NCBI RefSeq assembly: GCF_000364605.1
Contig: NZ_KB822575.1
Coordinates: 668,237 to 732,236 of the forward strand
Source of the DNA: Nocardioides sp. Iso805N
Lineage (GTDB): Bacteria > Actinomycetota > Actinomycetes > Propionibacteriales > Nocardioidaceae
Direction of reading: 5' to 3'
Length of the DNA: 64,000 nt
In this document: positions 33,064 to 41,652 of the stretch, one piece after another
How positions within the stretch are numbered: the stretch's first letter is position 1
How the letters are laid out: every line of letters starts with the position of its first letter
Made by a program: the position numbers and the translations under genes
The notes under the pieces: generated by a model
The model's database searches: none
Told to the model about the DNA's origin: nothing
The model's input: the letters and a program-made list of their open reading frames with translations, nothing else

Positions 33064-33641
33064 CGCACACCGGCGAGGAAGTTGGCGACGATGGCCGCGC
33101 CGTACTCGGACAGGATCGACTCGGGGTGGAACTGCACGCCCTCGAACGGCAGCTCGCGGTGTCGCACGCCCATCACGGTGCCATCCTCAGCGCGCGCCGA
33201 GACCTCCAGCGCAGGCGGTACCTCGACGGCGGCGAGGGAGTGGTAGCGGATCGCCCTCATCGGGGACGGTACGCCGTAGAACACCCCGCGGCCGTCGTGC
33301 GACACCACGGCGACCTCGCCGTGCGCCGGTCGTACGCGCTCGACCCGGCCGCCGGCCGCGACGACGATCCCCTGCATGCCCAGGCAGACGCCGAGCACCG
33401 GCCGATCCGCGGCGGCGAGGACCGCACGGCCCACGGCGAAGTCGTGCGGGTCATCGGGCCGTCCGGGGCCGGCCGAGAGCAGCACGTGGGTGAAGTCCGC
33501 CAGATCCGCGAGGCCGACCTCGTCGTGCGGGACCACGTCGGGCAGCGTGCCGGTGACGGCGGCGACCAGGTGAGCCAGGTTCTGGGTGTAGGAGTCGTGG
33601 TGATCGATCACCACCACTCGCTCAGTCGAGGAGGAGCCCAC
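33060..33641 (-). CDS. pabA: Class I glutamine amidotransferase, PabA/TrpG-like
   Basis: Glutaminase subunit of 193 aa that supplies ammonia to PabB. The triad is visible: Cys86 in GVCLGMQG, His and Glu in FHPESIL near the C terminus. The N-terminal block VVVIDHHDSYTQNLAHLVA and LLSAGPGRPDDP are typical. The GTG start lies inside the last 20 bases of the fused TrpE-TrpG gene upstream, and the stop overlaps the pabB ATG, so the three proteins are made from one message. Confidence 0.9.
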   Translation of the reverse strand: MGSSSTERVVVIDHHDSYTQNLAHLVAAVTGTLPDVVPHDEVGLADLADFTHVLLSAGPGRPDDPHDFAVGRAVLAAADRPVLGVCLGMQGIVVAAGGRVERVRPAHGEVAVVSHDGRGVFYGVPSPMRAIRYHSLAAVEVPPALEVSARAEDGTVMGVRHRELPFEGVQFHPESILSEYGAAIVANFLAGVR

Positions 33642-35559
33642 TGACGAGGTCGTGCAGGATGTCGTATCCGCGCTCGGTCAGGATCGACTCCGCGTGGAAC
33701 TGGATGCCGCGGTAGTGCGGCCCGCTGATCGCGTGGATGTCGCCGGTCTCGGGGTCCGCGTCGACGCTGACGCCCTCGGGCAGCTCCGCGTCCCCCGCTC
33801 GTCCTGAGCCTGTCGAAGGGACGCGGCCCACGAACGTGTTGTAGAAGCCCACCCGCTCGGTCCGCCCGGCCAGCCGCACCGGCGACTGCGTGCCCTGGAA
33901 GACGATGTCCTTGTAGTGCAGGCCGATGCCCAGCCGGTGGCACAGCGCCTGGTGACCGAGGCAGACCGCCAGGAACGGCTTCTTCGCGGCCAGCAGCTCG
34001 TCGACGGCGGCACGCAGCTGCGCCATCTTGGGGTCGGCGTCGTCGCGCGGGTCACCCGGACCGGGGCCGACGATGACCAGGTCGGCACCGTCGAAGGCGC
34101 CGGGGCGGTAGTCCTCGTGCCGGACCACGGCCGAGGTCATCCCGAGCACGCCGAGGATGTGGCGCAGCATGTTCACGAAGTCGTCCTCGCCGTCGAGGAT
34201 GACCACGTGCTTGTCGCGCAGCCGCGGGTCGGGCGCGGAACCGCGCTGGTCCGCGAGCCAGAACGACGAGAGCCGCCGGTTGCGGGCGTTGAGCTCGATC
34301 AGCACGTCCTCGTCCACCACCAGCTCGGCCACGTTGACGGTCGAGGCGGGTGCGGGCGCGACCAGGCCGAACGCACCGAGGATGCCGCCCGCCTTGGCAT
34401 GGGTCTCGGCGACCTCGTAGGCCGGGTCGCTGTCGCGCACCAGCGTGGCGCCGGCGCTGACCTTGAGCCGGCCGTCGAGGGAGACGTCGGCGGTGCGGAT
34501 GACGATCGGGCTGTCGACCACCGGCTCACCGGCATCGTCGCGACCCAGGATCGCCAGCGCGGCGCCGTAGTAGCCGCGGCCCTCGGGCTCGTAGGCCTTG
34601 ATCAGCCGGCAGGCGTTCTCGACGGGCGACCCGGTGACGGTGGCGGCGTACATCGTGTCGCGCAGGATCTCGCGCGGGTCGCGGGTCGAGCGGCCGGCCA
34701 GGAGGTACTCGGTGTGGATCAGCCGCGACATCGGCTTGAGGAACGGCCCGAGCACCTGGCCGCCCTCGGTGCAGATGTCGCACATCATCTTGAGCTCCTC
34801 GTCGACGACCATGAAGAGCTCGTAGATCTCCTTCTCGTCGCGGAGGAAGTCCAGCAGCTGCGGCTTGAGCTCGCCGGCGGCCTGTGCTCTCGCGGGAAGG
34901 CGGAACGTCCCCGAGATCGGGTTCATCCGTACGTCGCCGCCACGCACGGAGACGTGTCGCTCCGGCGAGGCGCCGATCAGGTAGCGGTCGCCGGTGAAGA
35001 AGACGTAGGTCCAGTAGGCACCGCGCTCGCGCTCGAGCAGGCGACGGAAGACCGCGAGGGCCTTGGCCGTGTCCCAGTCGGCGACGGTCGCACGGTAGTG
35101 ACGGCCGATGACGAGGTTGGCGCCCTCGCCCTGACCGATCTCGTCCTCGATGATGCCGCGGACGATCTTCTCGTACTCCTCGTCGGTGGTCTCGAACCCA
35201 CCGCGGTCGGTGAACTCCACCGGCTGCTCGTCGATCGCCGCGATCACCTCGGCGACGCTGAACTCGTGCTCCTCGGCGATGTCCACCACGACCAGCGGCG
35301 TACCGTCGTCGTGCGCCTCGAAGCCGCGCTCGGCCACCTGCCGGAACGGGACCGCCACCAGCCGATCGGCCACGTGGCCGTCGTTCGGCGTACCTGTCTC
35401 GAGGGGGACGTCGAGGATCGAGTCGGCCTCCCAGCGCGTGCCGCCGATGATGCCGACGGTGTCGCGGTCGCCCGCTCGGGTGGAGCGTCGGATGATGGCC
35501 CACGCCTCGTGCCCTGTGATCGCCTCGATCGCGGTCCGGGCATCAGTGTGGGTCGTCAT
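33622..35559 (-). CDS. Anthranilate synthase family protein, TrpE-TrpG fusion (PhzE-like layout)
   Basis: A 645-aa fusion of a chorismate-binding domain (residues about 1-430) and a class I glutamine amidotransferase (about 450-645, Cys near 531 in LAVCLGHQALC, HAES near the end). The synthase part reads MNPISGTFRLPA where TrpE/PabB have PI(A/K)GTxxRG, a form shared with PhzE-type 2-amino-2-deoxyisochorismate synthases and some fused anthranilate synthases. Either tryptophan or a secondary metabolite is possible. A repeat (33803-33820) adds residues of about 580-586 (VPSTGSG) in a loop of the glutaminase domain. First gene of the chorismate-amination operon. Confidence 0.85.
   Translation of the reverse strand: MTTHTDARTAIEAITGHEAWAIIRRSTRAGDRDTVGIIGGTRWEADSILDVPLETGTPNDGHVADRLVAVPFRQVAERGFEAHDDGTPLVVVDIAEEHEFSVAEVIAAIDEQPVEFTDRGGFETTDEEYEKIVRGIIEDEIGQGEGANLVIGRHYRATVADWDTAKALAVFRRLLERERGAYWTYVFFTGDRYLIGASPERHVSVRGGDVRMNPISGTFRLPARAQAAGELKPQLLDFLRDEKEIYELFMVVDEELKMMCDICTEGGQVLGPFLKPMSRLIHTEYLLAGRSTRDPREILRDTMYAATVTGSPVENACRLIKAYEPEGRGYYGAALAILGRDDAGEPVVDSPIVIRTADVSLDGRLKVSAGATLVRDSDPAYEVAETHAKAGGILGAFGLVAPAPASTVNVAELVVDEDVLIELNARNRRLSSFWLADQRGSAPDPRLRDKHVVILDGEDDFVNMLRHILGVLGMTSAVVRHEDYRPGAFDGADLVIVGPGPGDPRDDADPKMAQLRAAVDELLAAKKPFLAVCLGHQALCHRLGIGLHYKDIVFQGTQSPVRLAGRTERVGFYNTFVGRVPSTGSGRAGDAELPEGVSVDADPETGDIHAISGPHYRGIQFHAESILTERGYDILHDLVSGLLLD
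33803..33820. repeat. TTCGACAGGCTC-type repeat inside the TrpE-TrpG gene (family C)
   Basis: CCTGAGCCTGTCGAAGGG, a unit of the dispersed family also seen at 49419, 49879, 50028, 51841 and 53361. It is translated as PSTGSG and keeps the frame. Confidence 0.75.
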
Positions 35560-35612
35560 GGGGCAAGGCTAGGCGACCGCGTCGGGCGGGGTCACATGCC
35601 GTCCATGGGGGG

Positions 35613-37823
35613 TCACGAGATCGTCGTCAGCAGCTGGGTGGCCCGCGTCAGCACGACGTAGAGCGTCGCCCTACCGGTCGGGGACTCGTCCTCGATCTCC
35701 TGCGGCCGCACCACGACGATCGCGTCGAACTCCAGCCCCTTGGTGTCCAGCCCGGTGAGCACCACGATCCGGTCCTCGCCACTGGGCACCGACTGGGCGT
35801 CGCGGGCCGCGGCCACGGCACCGGGCGCGTGCGCGGCGACCTCCGGCCAGGAAGCGAGCCAGCCGTTGACCTCGCCACGACGGGCCACCGAGACCACGAT
35901 GCCGACGGTGCCCGAGACCGCACCGGCGAGCCGGACGACCTCGGCGCGGACGGCCGCCTCGAGATCGGGTACGTCGACCAGCTCCACCGGCGGCTCACCC
36001 GTCGAGCGGACCGCCGTCGGCAGGTCGGCGTCGAGCCCCACCCGGGCCGCGTAGGCCGCGGCGTACTCGTAGATCTCGGCGCTGTTGCGGTAGTTGGTCG
36101 AGAGGTGGAACTCGTGCACGACCTTGCCCTCGAGCGCTGTCGCGCGCGCCTCGGCCGCCTCGGCCGGGATCGGCCACGACGACTGCGCGGGGTCGCCGAC
36201 GATCGTCCACGAGGCGGTGCGGCCGCGCCGGCCCACCATCCGCCACTGCATCGGCGTGAGGTCCTGCGCCTCGTCGACGAGGACGTGCGCGAAGGGGTCG
36301 TCGTCGATCCGGTAGGACGGCGGCCGCCAGCCCGGGCCGGTCGCGAACTCGCGGTCCGAGGCCGTCATCAGCTCCGCGACGTTGATGCCCAGCTCCTCGT
36401 CGCGCTCGTCCACCGCCGCCTCGGGCACGTCGCCGATCGCGTAGCGCAGCTCGTCGAGCAACGGGATGTCGTCGATGGAGAGGTCCAGCCCGGCCGGACC
36501 TGACGAGCCCCACGACTTGACCAGCAGCGCCTGCTCGTCACTGGCCAGGATCCCGTCCGAGACCCGGGCGAGCAGCTCGGGCTCGACCAGCCACCCCAGC
36601 ACGGTGCGCGCCTCGAGCGGCGGCCACCAGGCGTGCACGAAGTCGAGGAAGGTGGCGTTGTCGAGCATCTCGTCCTCGAACGCCTCCTTGCCGCGCTCCC
36701 GCCCCCGCTCGCCGCGGACCTGCCGCCAGAGCGCGTCGAGGAGCGCCTGCGGCACCCGTCGGATCTGCTGGTTGCGTCGGCCGCCGCCCATGAGCTGGCG
36801 CCGCAGCTGACTGAGCTTGCCCTGGTTCAGGGTGAGGACGTCGTCGCGGTAGAAGATCCGGAACTCGGTCGGCGAGCCGGGCACCTGCTGGCGGGCCGTA
36901 CGCCGCAACACCTCGGCCATCCGAGCCGAGCCCTTGATCTCGGCCACGGCGGGCTCGTCGTGCCGCGTCGCCCGGACGCCGTCGACGACCTCACCGAGCG
37001 AGCGCAGCGCGACGGCCGTCTCACCGAGCGAGGGCAGCACCCGGGCGATGTAGTTCATGAACACGCCGGAGGGCCCGACGACGAGCACGCCACCGGTCTC
37101 GTACTTCCGCCGGTCGGTGTAGAGCAGGTAGGCGGCACGGTGCAGCGCGACCACGGTCTTGCCGACGCCGGGGCCGCCGGAGATCGAGACCACTCCCTTG
37201 GCAGGCGCGCGGATCGCCTTGTCCTGCTCGGCCTGGATGGTGGCGACGATGGAGTGCATGGTGCGGTCGCGAGCTCGGGAGAGCTGCGCCATCAGCGCGC
37301 CCTCGCCGATGATGGGCAGCTCGGCCTCGCCGGGCCACGCGGCGTCGTCGAGCAGCTCGTCCTCCACGCCGACGACCGTGCGGCCCTCGTTACGCAGCAC
37401 CCGACGGCGTACGACGCGCTGCGGCTCGGCGGCGGTGGCCTGGTAGAACACCGCAGCCGCCGGCGCGCGCCAGTCGATCAGCAGGGAGTCGCGGTTCGCG
37501 TCGCGCAGCCCGATGCGGCCGATGTAGCGGGGCTCGGGGTCGAGCTCCGGGTTCATGTCAAGGCGGCCGAAGACCAGCCCCTCGTGGGCCGCGTCGAGCT
37601 GGGCGATGCGACGCGCGGCCTGGAACACCATCGCATCGCGCTCCACCAGACCGCCCTCGTGGCCCAGCCGGCCACGTGCCTGTCCCTCCGCGGCCAGCTC
37701 CTGCGCGGCTCGCGCCGACTCCTCCAGCTGGACGTAGACCCGGTCCACGAACTGCTGCTCGTGGCCGATCTCCTGCTGGACCAGATCCTCACTCAACGCT
37801 GTGTTCCCCACGTCTCGCGCCAT
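35613..37823 (-). CDS. HelD-like UvrD/Rep-family ATPase
   Basis: A 736-aa superfamily 1 ATPase of the HelD type, which binds stalled RNA polymerase and frees it from nucleic acid. The N-terminal coiled-coil arm (EQQFVDRVYVQLEESARAAQELAAEGQ) precedes the domain-1 block LLIDWRAPAAAVFYQAT. Walker A is SGGPGVGKTVVALHRAAYLLY near residue 215. Motif II is VLVDEAQDLTPMQWRM, followed by WTIVGDPAQSSW and FHLSTNYRNSAEI. The C terminus has the GLEFDAIVVV motif. Rifampicin-resistance roles are known for some HelD proteins. It stands alone between TrpE-TrpG and the enoyl-CoA hydratase. Confidence 0.88.
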   Translation of the reverse strand: MARDVGNTALSEDLVQQEIGHEQQFVDRVYVQLEESARAAQELAAEGQARGRLGHEGGLVERDAMVFQAARRIAQLDAAHEGLVFGRLDMNPELDPEPRYIGRIGLRDANRDSLLIDWRAPAAAVFYQATAAEPQRVVRRRVLRNEGRTVVGVEDELLDDAAWPGEAELPIIGEGALMAQLSRARDRTMHSIVATIQAEQDKAIRAPAKGVVSISGGPGVGKTVVALHRAAYLLYTDRRKYETGGVLVVGPSGVFMNYIARVLPSLGETAVALRSLGEVVDGVRATRHDEPAVAEIKGSARMAEVLRRTARQQVPGSPTEFRIFYRDDVLTLNQGKLSQLRRQLMGGGRRNQQIRRVPQALLDALWRQVRGERGRERGKEAFEDEMLDNATFLDFVHAWWPPLEARTVLGWLVEPELLARVSDGILASDEQALLVKSWGSSGPAGLDLSIDDIPLLDELRYAIGDVPEAAVDERDEELGINVAELMTASDREFATGPGWRPPSYRIDDDPFAHVLVDEAQDLTPMQWRMVGRRGRTASWTIVGDPAQSSWPIPAEAAEARATALEGKVVHEFHLSTNYRNSAEIYEYAAAYAARVGLDADLPTAVRSTGEPPVELVDVPDLEAAVRAEVVRLAGAVSGTVGIVVSVARRGEVNGWLASWPEVAAHAPGAVAAARDAQSVPSGEDRIVVLTGLDTKGLEFDAIVVVRPQEIEDESPTGRATLYVVLTRATQLLTTIS

Positions 37824-37907
37824 CGCCGCCCGGTCGCGGACGGCAAGCAGAAGACTCTACCGGCAGAGGCTGAGTGATGGCTCATCACGGTAGGAAAGTG
37901 GCCGGTG

Positions 37908-38687
37908 CTACTTCCCGCGCGAGAGGAACGCCAGCATCGCCGCGCGGGCCGCGTCGGAGCCGAACAGCCGCGCGGAGAGCTGGGTGACGTCCTCGGCGTG
38001 GGCGTCGATGGTGGCGAGCAGGTCGCGGTTGAGCAGCCGCTTCGTCTCCCGGAGTCCCTGCGACGAACCGGTGGCCAGCTCGGCGCACACGCGGGCGACC
38101 TCCGCGTCGAGCGCGTCGGGCGCGACGACGCCGGTCACCAGACCCATGGCCATCGCATCGGCGGCGCCGAACCTCTCCCCGGTCAAGAAGGTGTACGCCG
38201 CGGCACGCGACGTCAGCCGCGGCAGCACCGTCAACGAGATCGCCGCGGGCGCCAGGCCGAGCTTCACCTCGGTGAGCGCGAAGCTGGCCGCCTCGGACGC
38301 GATCGCGATGTCCGCGGCTGCCACCAGGCCGATCCCCCCAGCCCTGACCGCACCCTGCAGGCGGCAGACCACCGGCTTGGAGTGGCTCACGATGGCCCGC
38401 TGCAGCCGCACGATCGCGCGCGGCCCCTCCGTGCTGTGTCCAGCGCCAGGGGAGGCCGCCGATGCCTCCGAGAGGTCGGCCCCGGAGCAGAAGACGGTGC
38501 CGGTCGCCGCCAGCACGACCACCCTGACGGCGTCGTCGTTCTCCGCGCGCTCCAGCCGCTCGTACAGCTCGCCGACCAGCTGTGCCGAGAGCGCGTTGCG
38601 GTTGTGCGGTGAGTCCAGCGTGACGGTGGCGATGGCGTCGGCCACCTCGTAGTGGACCAGCTCAGGCCGTACGGACTGCTCAGTCAT
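37908..38687 (-). CDS. Enoyl-CoA hydratase/isomerase family protein
   Basis: Crotonase-fold enzyme of 259 aa, likely hydrating an enoyl-CoA in fatty or branched acid breakdown. Oxyanion-hole segments are NALSAQLVGEL...FCSGADLSEA and GAVRAGGIGLVAAADIAIASEAASF. The C-terminal block is AMGLVTGVVAPDALDAEVARVCAELA. It lies apart from the acyl-CoA operon at 47.8-56.8 kb, so a link with that pathway is not shown. The N-terminal start MTEQSVRPELVHYEVAD fits the family. Confidence 0.87.
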   Translation of the reverse strand: MTEQSVRPELVHYEVADAIATVTLDSPHNRNALSAQLVGELYERLERAENDDAVRVVVLAATGTVFCSGADLSEASAASPGAGHSTEGPRAIVRLQRAIVSHSKPVVCRLQGAVRAGGIGLVAAADIAIASEAASFALTEVKLGLAPAAISLTVLPRLTSRAAAYTFLTGERFGAADAMAMGLVTGVVAPDALDAEVARVCAELATGSSQGLRETKRLLNRDLLATIDAHAEDVTQLSARLFGSDAARAAMLAFLSRGK

Positions 38688-38709
38688 CCCTGCACCGTAG
38701 CGGGGAGGC

Positions 38710-39810
38710 TCAGGCCTCGGGCTCCTCGTCCTGATCGGGAAGATGCGGGTTGTCGGCGAAGTCGTCGTGCCGGATCCTGATCCGGCGCGTCTTGGCCAGC
38801 CAGGACGGGTCCATCACGATCTCATGGGTGTGGCCGTCGCGACCGTCGAAGGTGACGGCCACCGTCTCGAAGCCCTTGTGCCGCTGCATCAGCGCATAGC
38901 CGGCGTACGCCCGCCGATCGGCCTCGGTCAGGTCCACCCGATCGGTGAACGGGGTCAGCAGCGCCCGCGGCCACAGTCGCCGGGCGATGACGACGTTGAC
39001 CTCGATGCCGAGCACACCCATCACGGAGCCGATGTAGAGGAGACCGATCAGACCCAGGACCAGCGCGAAGGTCTGGTTCATCCCGCCGCTGGTCGCCTGG
39101 ATGACGTGCTCGACGTAGTAGGCGCCGATCCACTGCAGGAACTGCCACATCAGCGCCAGCGTGAACGCTCCAGGAGCCGCGTTGCGTAGCGGGTGGTCAC
39201 GCGTGGTCGCCAGCCGGAACAGCAGCGTGAGCATGCAGCCGATGATCAGGAACGACCCGAGCTGGATCGCCCAGCGCAGCCATTCGGTGCCGTGTGAGCC
39301 GATCACGTTGGTGTGCGAGCCGACGGTCGCCAGCACCGAGACGCCGAGCACGGCGAAGCCGGCGGTCGCCAGCAGGACCAGCGAGCGCAGTCGCAGCAGG
39401 AACGGGTTGGGCCGGCTGTTGCGCGGCACCGACCAGGCCGTGTTGACGGTGTTCTGGATCGCCTGGCCCAGCCCCATCGCGCCGTACGTCGCGGTCAGGG
39501 CGCCGAAGACGATCGCACTCGTCGAGCCGTGCAGCTCCTTGCGGCCCAGCTCGTCGCCGATGATCGGAAACTGCCGTAGTGCGGAGTTCAGCACCTCCTC
39601 CTGCAGGTGCGGATTGCCCTGGAGCAGGAAGCCGAGGATCGAGGACCCGAGCAGGAGCAGCGGGAAGATCGCGATGAAGGCGTAGTAGGTGACGATCGCG
39701 GCCAGGTAGTTGCCCTGGTCGTCGAAGAACTTGTAGATCACGCCGAGCGGGAACGACACCGGAGTGAACTGCCGCTGTGCGCGGTCCAGTGTCTGCACCA
39801 CCCCCGCCAC
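38710..39810 (-). CDS. YihY/BrkB family membrane protein
   Basis: Inner-membrane protein of 366 aa with about six helices and the family hallmarks: GNYLAAIVTYYAFIAIFPLLLLGSSILGF near the N terminus, then SAIVFGALTATYGAMGLGQAIQ and FLQWIGAYYVEHVIQATSG. The last 80 residues are cytoplasmic and acidic (DDFADNPHLPDQDEEPEA). The function of the family is not settled; it was once called ribonuclease BN in error. The start is GTG; a TATAGC -10 lies a few bases upstream, so a very short leader is possible. The stop lies 22 bases past the enoyl-CoA hydratase start. Confidence 0.88.
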   Translation of the reverse strand: MAGVVQTLDRAQRQFTPVSFPLGVIYKFFDDQGNYLAAIVTYYAFIAIFPLLLLGSSILGFLLQGNPHLQEEVLNSALRQFPIIGDELGRKELHGSTSAIVFGALTATYGAMGLGQAIQNTVNTAWSVPRNSRPNPFLLRLRSLVLLATAGFAVLGVSVLATVGSHTNVIGSHGTEWLRWAIQLGSFLIIGCMLTLLFRLATTRDHPLRNAAPGAFTLALMWQFLQWIGAYYVEHVIQATSGGMNQTFALVLGLIGLLYIGSVMGVLGIEVNVVIARRLWPRALLTPFTDRVDLTEADRRAYAGYALMQRHKGFETVAVTFDGRDGHTHEIVMDPSWLAKTRRIRIRHDDFADNPHLPDQDEEPEA

Positions 39811-39950
39811 GGGAGCAGGTTAAGCGCTATAGGGCACCCCGCCCTAGCCGCGCGGCGGAGTGGCGCTCCGGCACCGGGAATCCGGGGACGCCTTGCGGCT
39901 GCCCGAGTACGCCGACAGGGTGGGAATGATCAGCACACGAGGGGGACCAG

Positions 39951-40532
39951 ATGAGCTACCAGACACCACCACCAGATCCGTACGCCTACCAGCCTGCGCC
40001 GCAGCCGCCCATGGCCCAGCCGCCGGTCTACGGCTATCCGGTCGAGCTCCCGCGGGCGGCGTACGCCTCCTGGATCAAGCGGGTCGCGGGGCGTCTGCTC
40101 GACGGGCTCTTCGAGCTACTGGCGGCCATTCCCATGCTGATCGGTCTCGGGGTCCTGTTCGGGACGGCCGACTATCACACCGAGTCCGACGGCACCGACA
40201 GCATCCACATCACCCACGCCGGCGGCACGATCGGGATCGTGCTCATCGGGGCCGGGTTCATCTTCATGATCGCCTTCGGCATCTGGAACGTCTTCGTCCG
40301 CCAGGGCCACACCGGCTACACCCTCGGCAAGAGCGTGGTCGGGATCAAGCTGGTCAAGCAGTCGACCGGCCAGCCGATCGGCGCCTGGCTGTCCTTCGGG
40401 CGCCAGATCCTGCACACCGTCGACGGCGCGCTGCTCTACCTCGGTTGGCTGTGGCCGCTGTGGGATCGCAAGCGGCAGACCTTCGCCGACAAGATCGTCG
40501 AGACGGTGGTGCTCAACACGCCGAAGCGGTAG
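39951..40532 (+). CDS. RDD family membrane protein
   Basis: A 193-aa membrane protein. The Pro/Tyr/Gln-rich cytoplasmic start (SYQTPPPDPYAYQPAPQPP) leads to an RDD domain: ASWIKRVAGRLLDGLFELLAAIP, a long second helix (GIVLIGAGFIFMIAFGIWNVFV), and GYTLGKSVVGIKLVKQSTGQPIG. The usual Arg-Asp-Asp is RLLDG here. The C-terminal WPLWDRKRQTFADKIVETVVL is typical. Function is unknown; some members are linked to ion transport. AGGGGGACCAG precedes the ATG. Confidence 0.87.
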   Translation: MSYQTPPPDPYAYQPAPQPPMAQPPVYGYPVELPRAAYASWIKRVAGRLLDGLFELLAAIPMLIGLGVLFGTADYHTESDGTDSIHITHAGGTIGIVLIGAGFIFMIAFGIWNVFVRQGHTGYTLGKSVVGIKLVKQSTGQPIGAWLSFGRQILHTVDGALLYLGWLWPLWDRKRQTFADKIVETVVLNTPKR

Positions 40533-40580
40533 CGCGCAGCGACTGACGTCGCGGCTCACCTGACGGCAGCGCGTGCCGAT

Positions 40581-40603
40581 GGGGCGGCGAAAGGAGTCGC
40601 CCC
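40581..40603 (+). promoter_or_regulatory. Hairpin presenting the ribosome site of the zinc protease gene
   Basis: GGGGCG (40581-40586) and CGCCCC (40598-40603) can pair with AAAGGAG exposed in the loop, directly before the ATG at 40604. The arrangement could set translation by temperature or protein binding, or be chance in high-GC DNA. Confidence 0.35.
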
Positions 40604-41614
40604 ATGCCTCGCCGCCGCACGACGTACGCCGCCGCCGTCCTCGCCACGCTCGTCCCATTGGTGTCCGGGCTCCTGGTCGAGCCACCGCGAGCAGCGGTGG
40701 CCGCGGTCGGCGCCACGCAGCACCGGGTGGCGGTCAGTCTGACCGCCGTATCGGGCAGGGTGCGGCTGAACCGGCACGCGGGCATCTCAGGGACCGTCAC
40801 CGACGTCGGCACCGGCCAGCCGCTCCCGCGCGTACGGGTCACCCTGCAGCTGCGCAGCCGGCACGGCTGGGCGACGCCGCCCGGCGCCACCGGCCTCACC
40901 GGCCCCGGTGGCCGGTTCGCGATGAGCGCTCCGACGTACTTCTACGGCCGCCACTCCTTCCGCGTGCTGGTCTCGGCACAGACGAACGGACGCGACGCCG
41001 TCGTCGTACCCGCTGCATCGCCGGTGCGGTCGGTGAACGTGCCGGTGCCCTATCCGGCCGCTGGGCGGGCGGGCGCGAGACGACTCAGCGGGAGTCGCTT
41101 CGATCCTTGCACGCCGATCCCCTACCGGATCAACTACGCCGGAGCGCCGCGCAATGCCCGGCACCTCGTCACGGTCGCGCTGGCGAAGGCACGCGCCGCC
41201 TCGGGCCTCACCTTCGTCTACGCCGGCTCCTACTCCGGCGTCCCCTTCAGCGGTCGACACAACAACGGGCTGCCCGCGCGCGGGATCGGGTTCGCCTGGG
41301 CGACGTCGCGCCAGGTCAGCGGACTGGCCAGCGGCGCGGTGGGGTTCGGCGGTGGTGGCTGGGCGGTCAACGACCAGCAGATCACGTCGGGTGTGGTGAT
41401 CGACCGGACGTACCACTTCCACAAGGGCTGGACCGGGCCGAACTCGATCGGCGGCCTGCTCCTGCACGAGCTGGGTCATGCTCTCGGGCTGGAGCACGTC
41501 AAGGACCGCCACCAGGTGATGTACCCGCTCGATGTCGGGGCACCGAGCGGGAACTACAACCGCGGAGACATCAGCGCACTGCAGCGGATCGGGCTCGATG
41601 CCGGCTGCCTGTGA
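40604..41614 (+). CDS. Secreted matrixin-like zinc metalloprotease
   Basis: An exported protein of 336 aa. The Sec-type signal peptide is MPRRRTTYAAAVLATLVPLVSG. Residues of about 45-140 look like an Ig/carboxypeptidase-regulatory-type beta domain (HAGISGTVTDVGTGQPLPRVRVTLQL). The C-terminal protease domain carries the extended zinc motif HELGHALGLEH (about residues 288-298) and a Met-turn (QVMYPLD), as in matrixins and other metzincins. A pair of cysteines (DPC and AGCL) may form a disulfide. It ends 38 bases before the convergent sortase, so it is next to but not in the pilus operon. Confidence 0.88.
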   Translation: MPRRRTTYAAAVLATLVPLVSGLLVEPPRAAVAAVGATQHRVAVSLTAVSGRVRLNRHAGISGTVTDVGTGQPLPRVRVTLQLRSRHGWATPPGATGLTGPGGRFAMSAPTYFYGRHSFRVLVSAQTNGRDAVVVPAASPVRSVNVPVPYPAAGRAGARRLSGSRFDPCTPIPYRINYAGAPRNARHLVTVALAKARAASGLTFVYAGSYSGVPFSGRHNNGLPARGIGFAWATSRQVSGLASGAVGFGGGGWAVNDQQITSGVVIDRTYHFHKGWTGPNSIGGLLLHELGHALGLEHVKDRHQVMYPLDVGAPSGNYNRGDISALQRIGLDAGCL

Positions 41615-41652
41615 CCGGGCCAGGCGGCGCGGCCGCCCCGCCGTCGGCGCCG

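Noticed and set aside
33060..35559. Phenazine biosynthesis cluster
   Set aside because: Only the fused chorismate enzyme resembles PhzE; no phzB, phzD, phzF or phzG is nearby.
36633..37877. Long plus-strand frame opposite the helD-like gene
   Set aside because: Low-complexity His/Val/Asp composition typical of antisense frames; the minus-strand gene has all SF1 helicase motifs.
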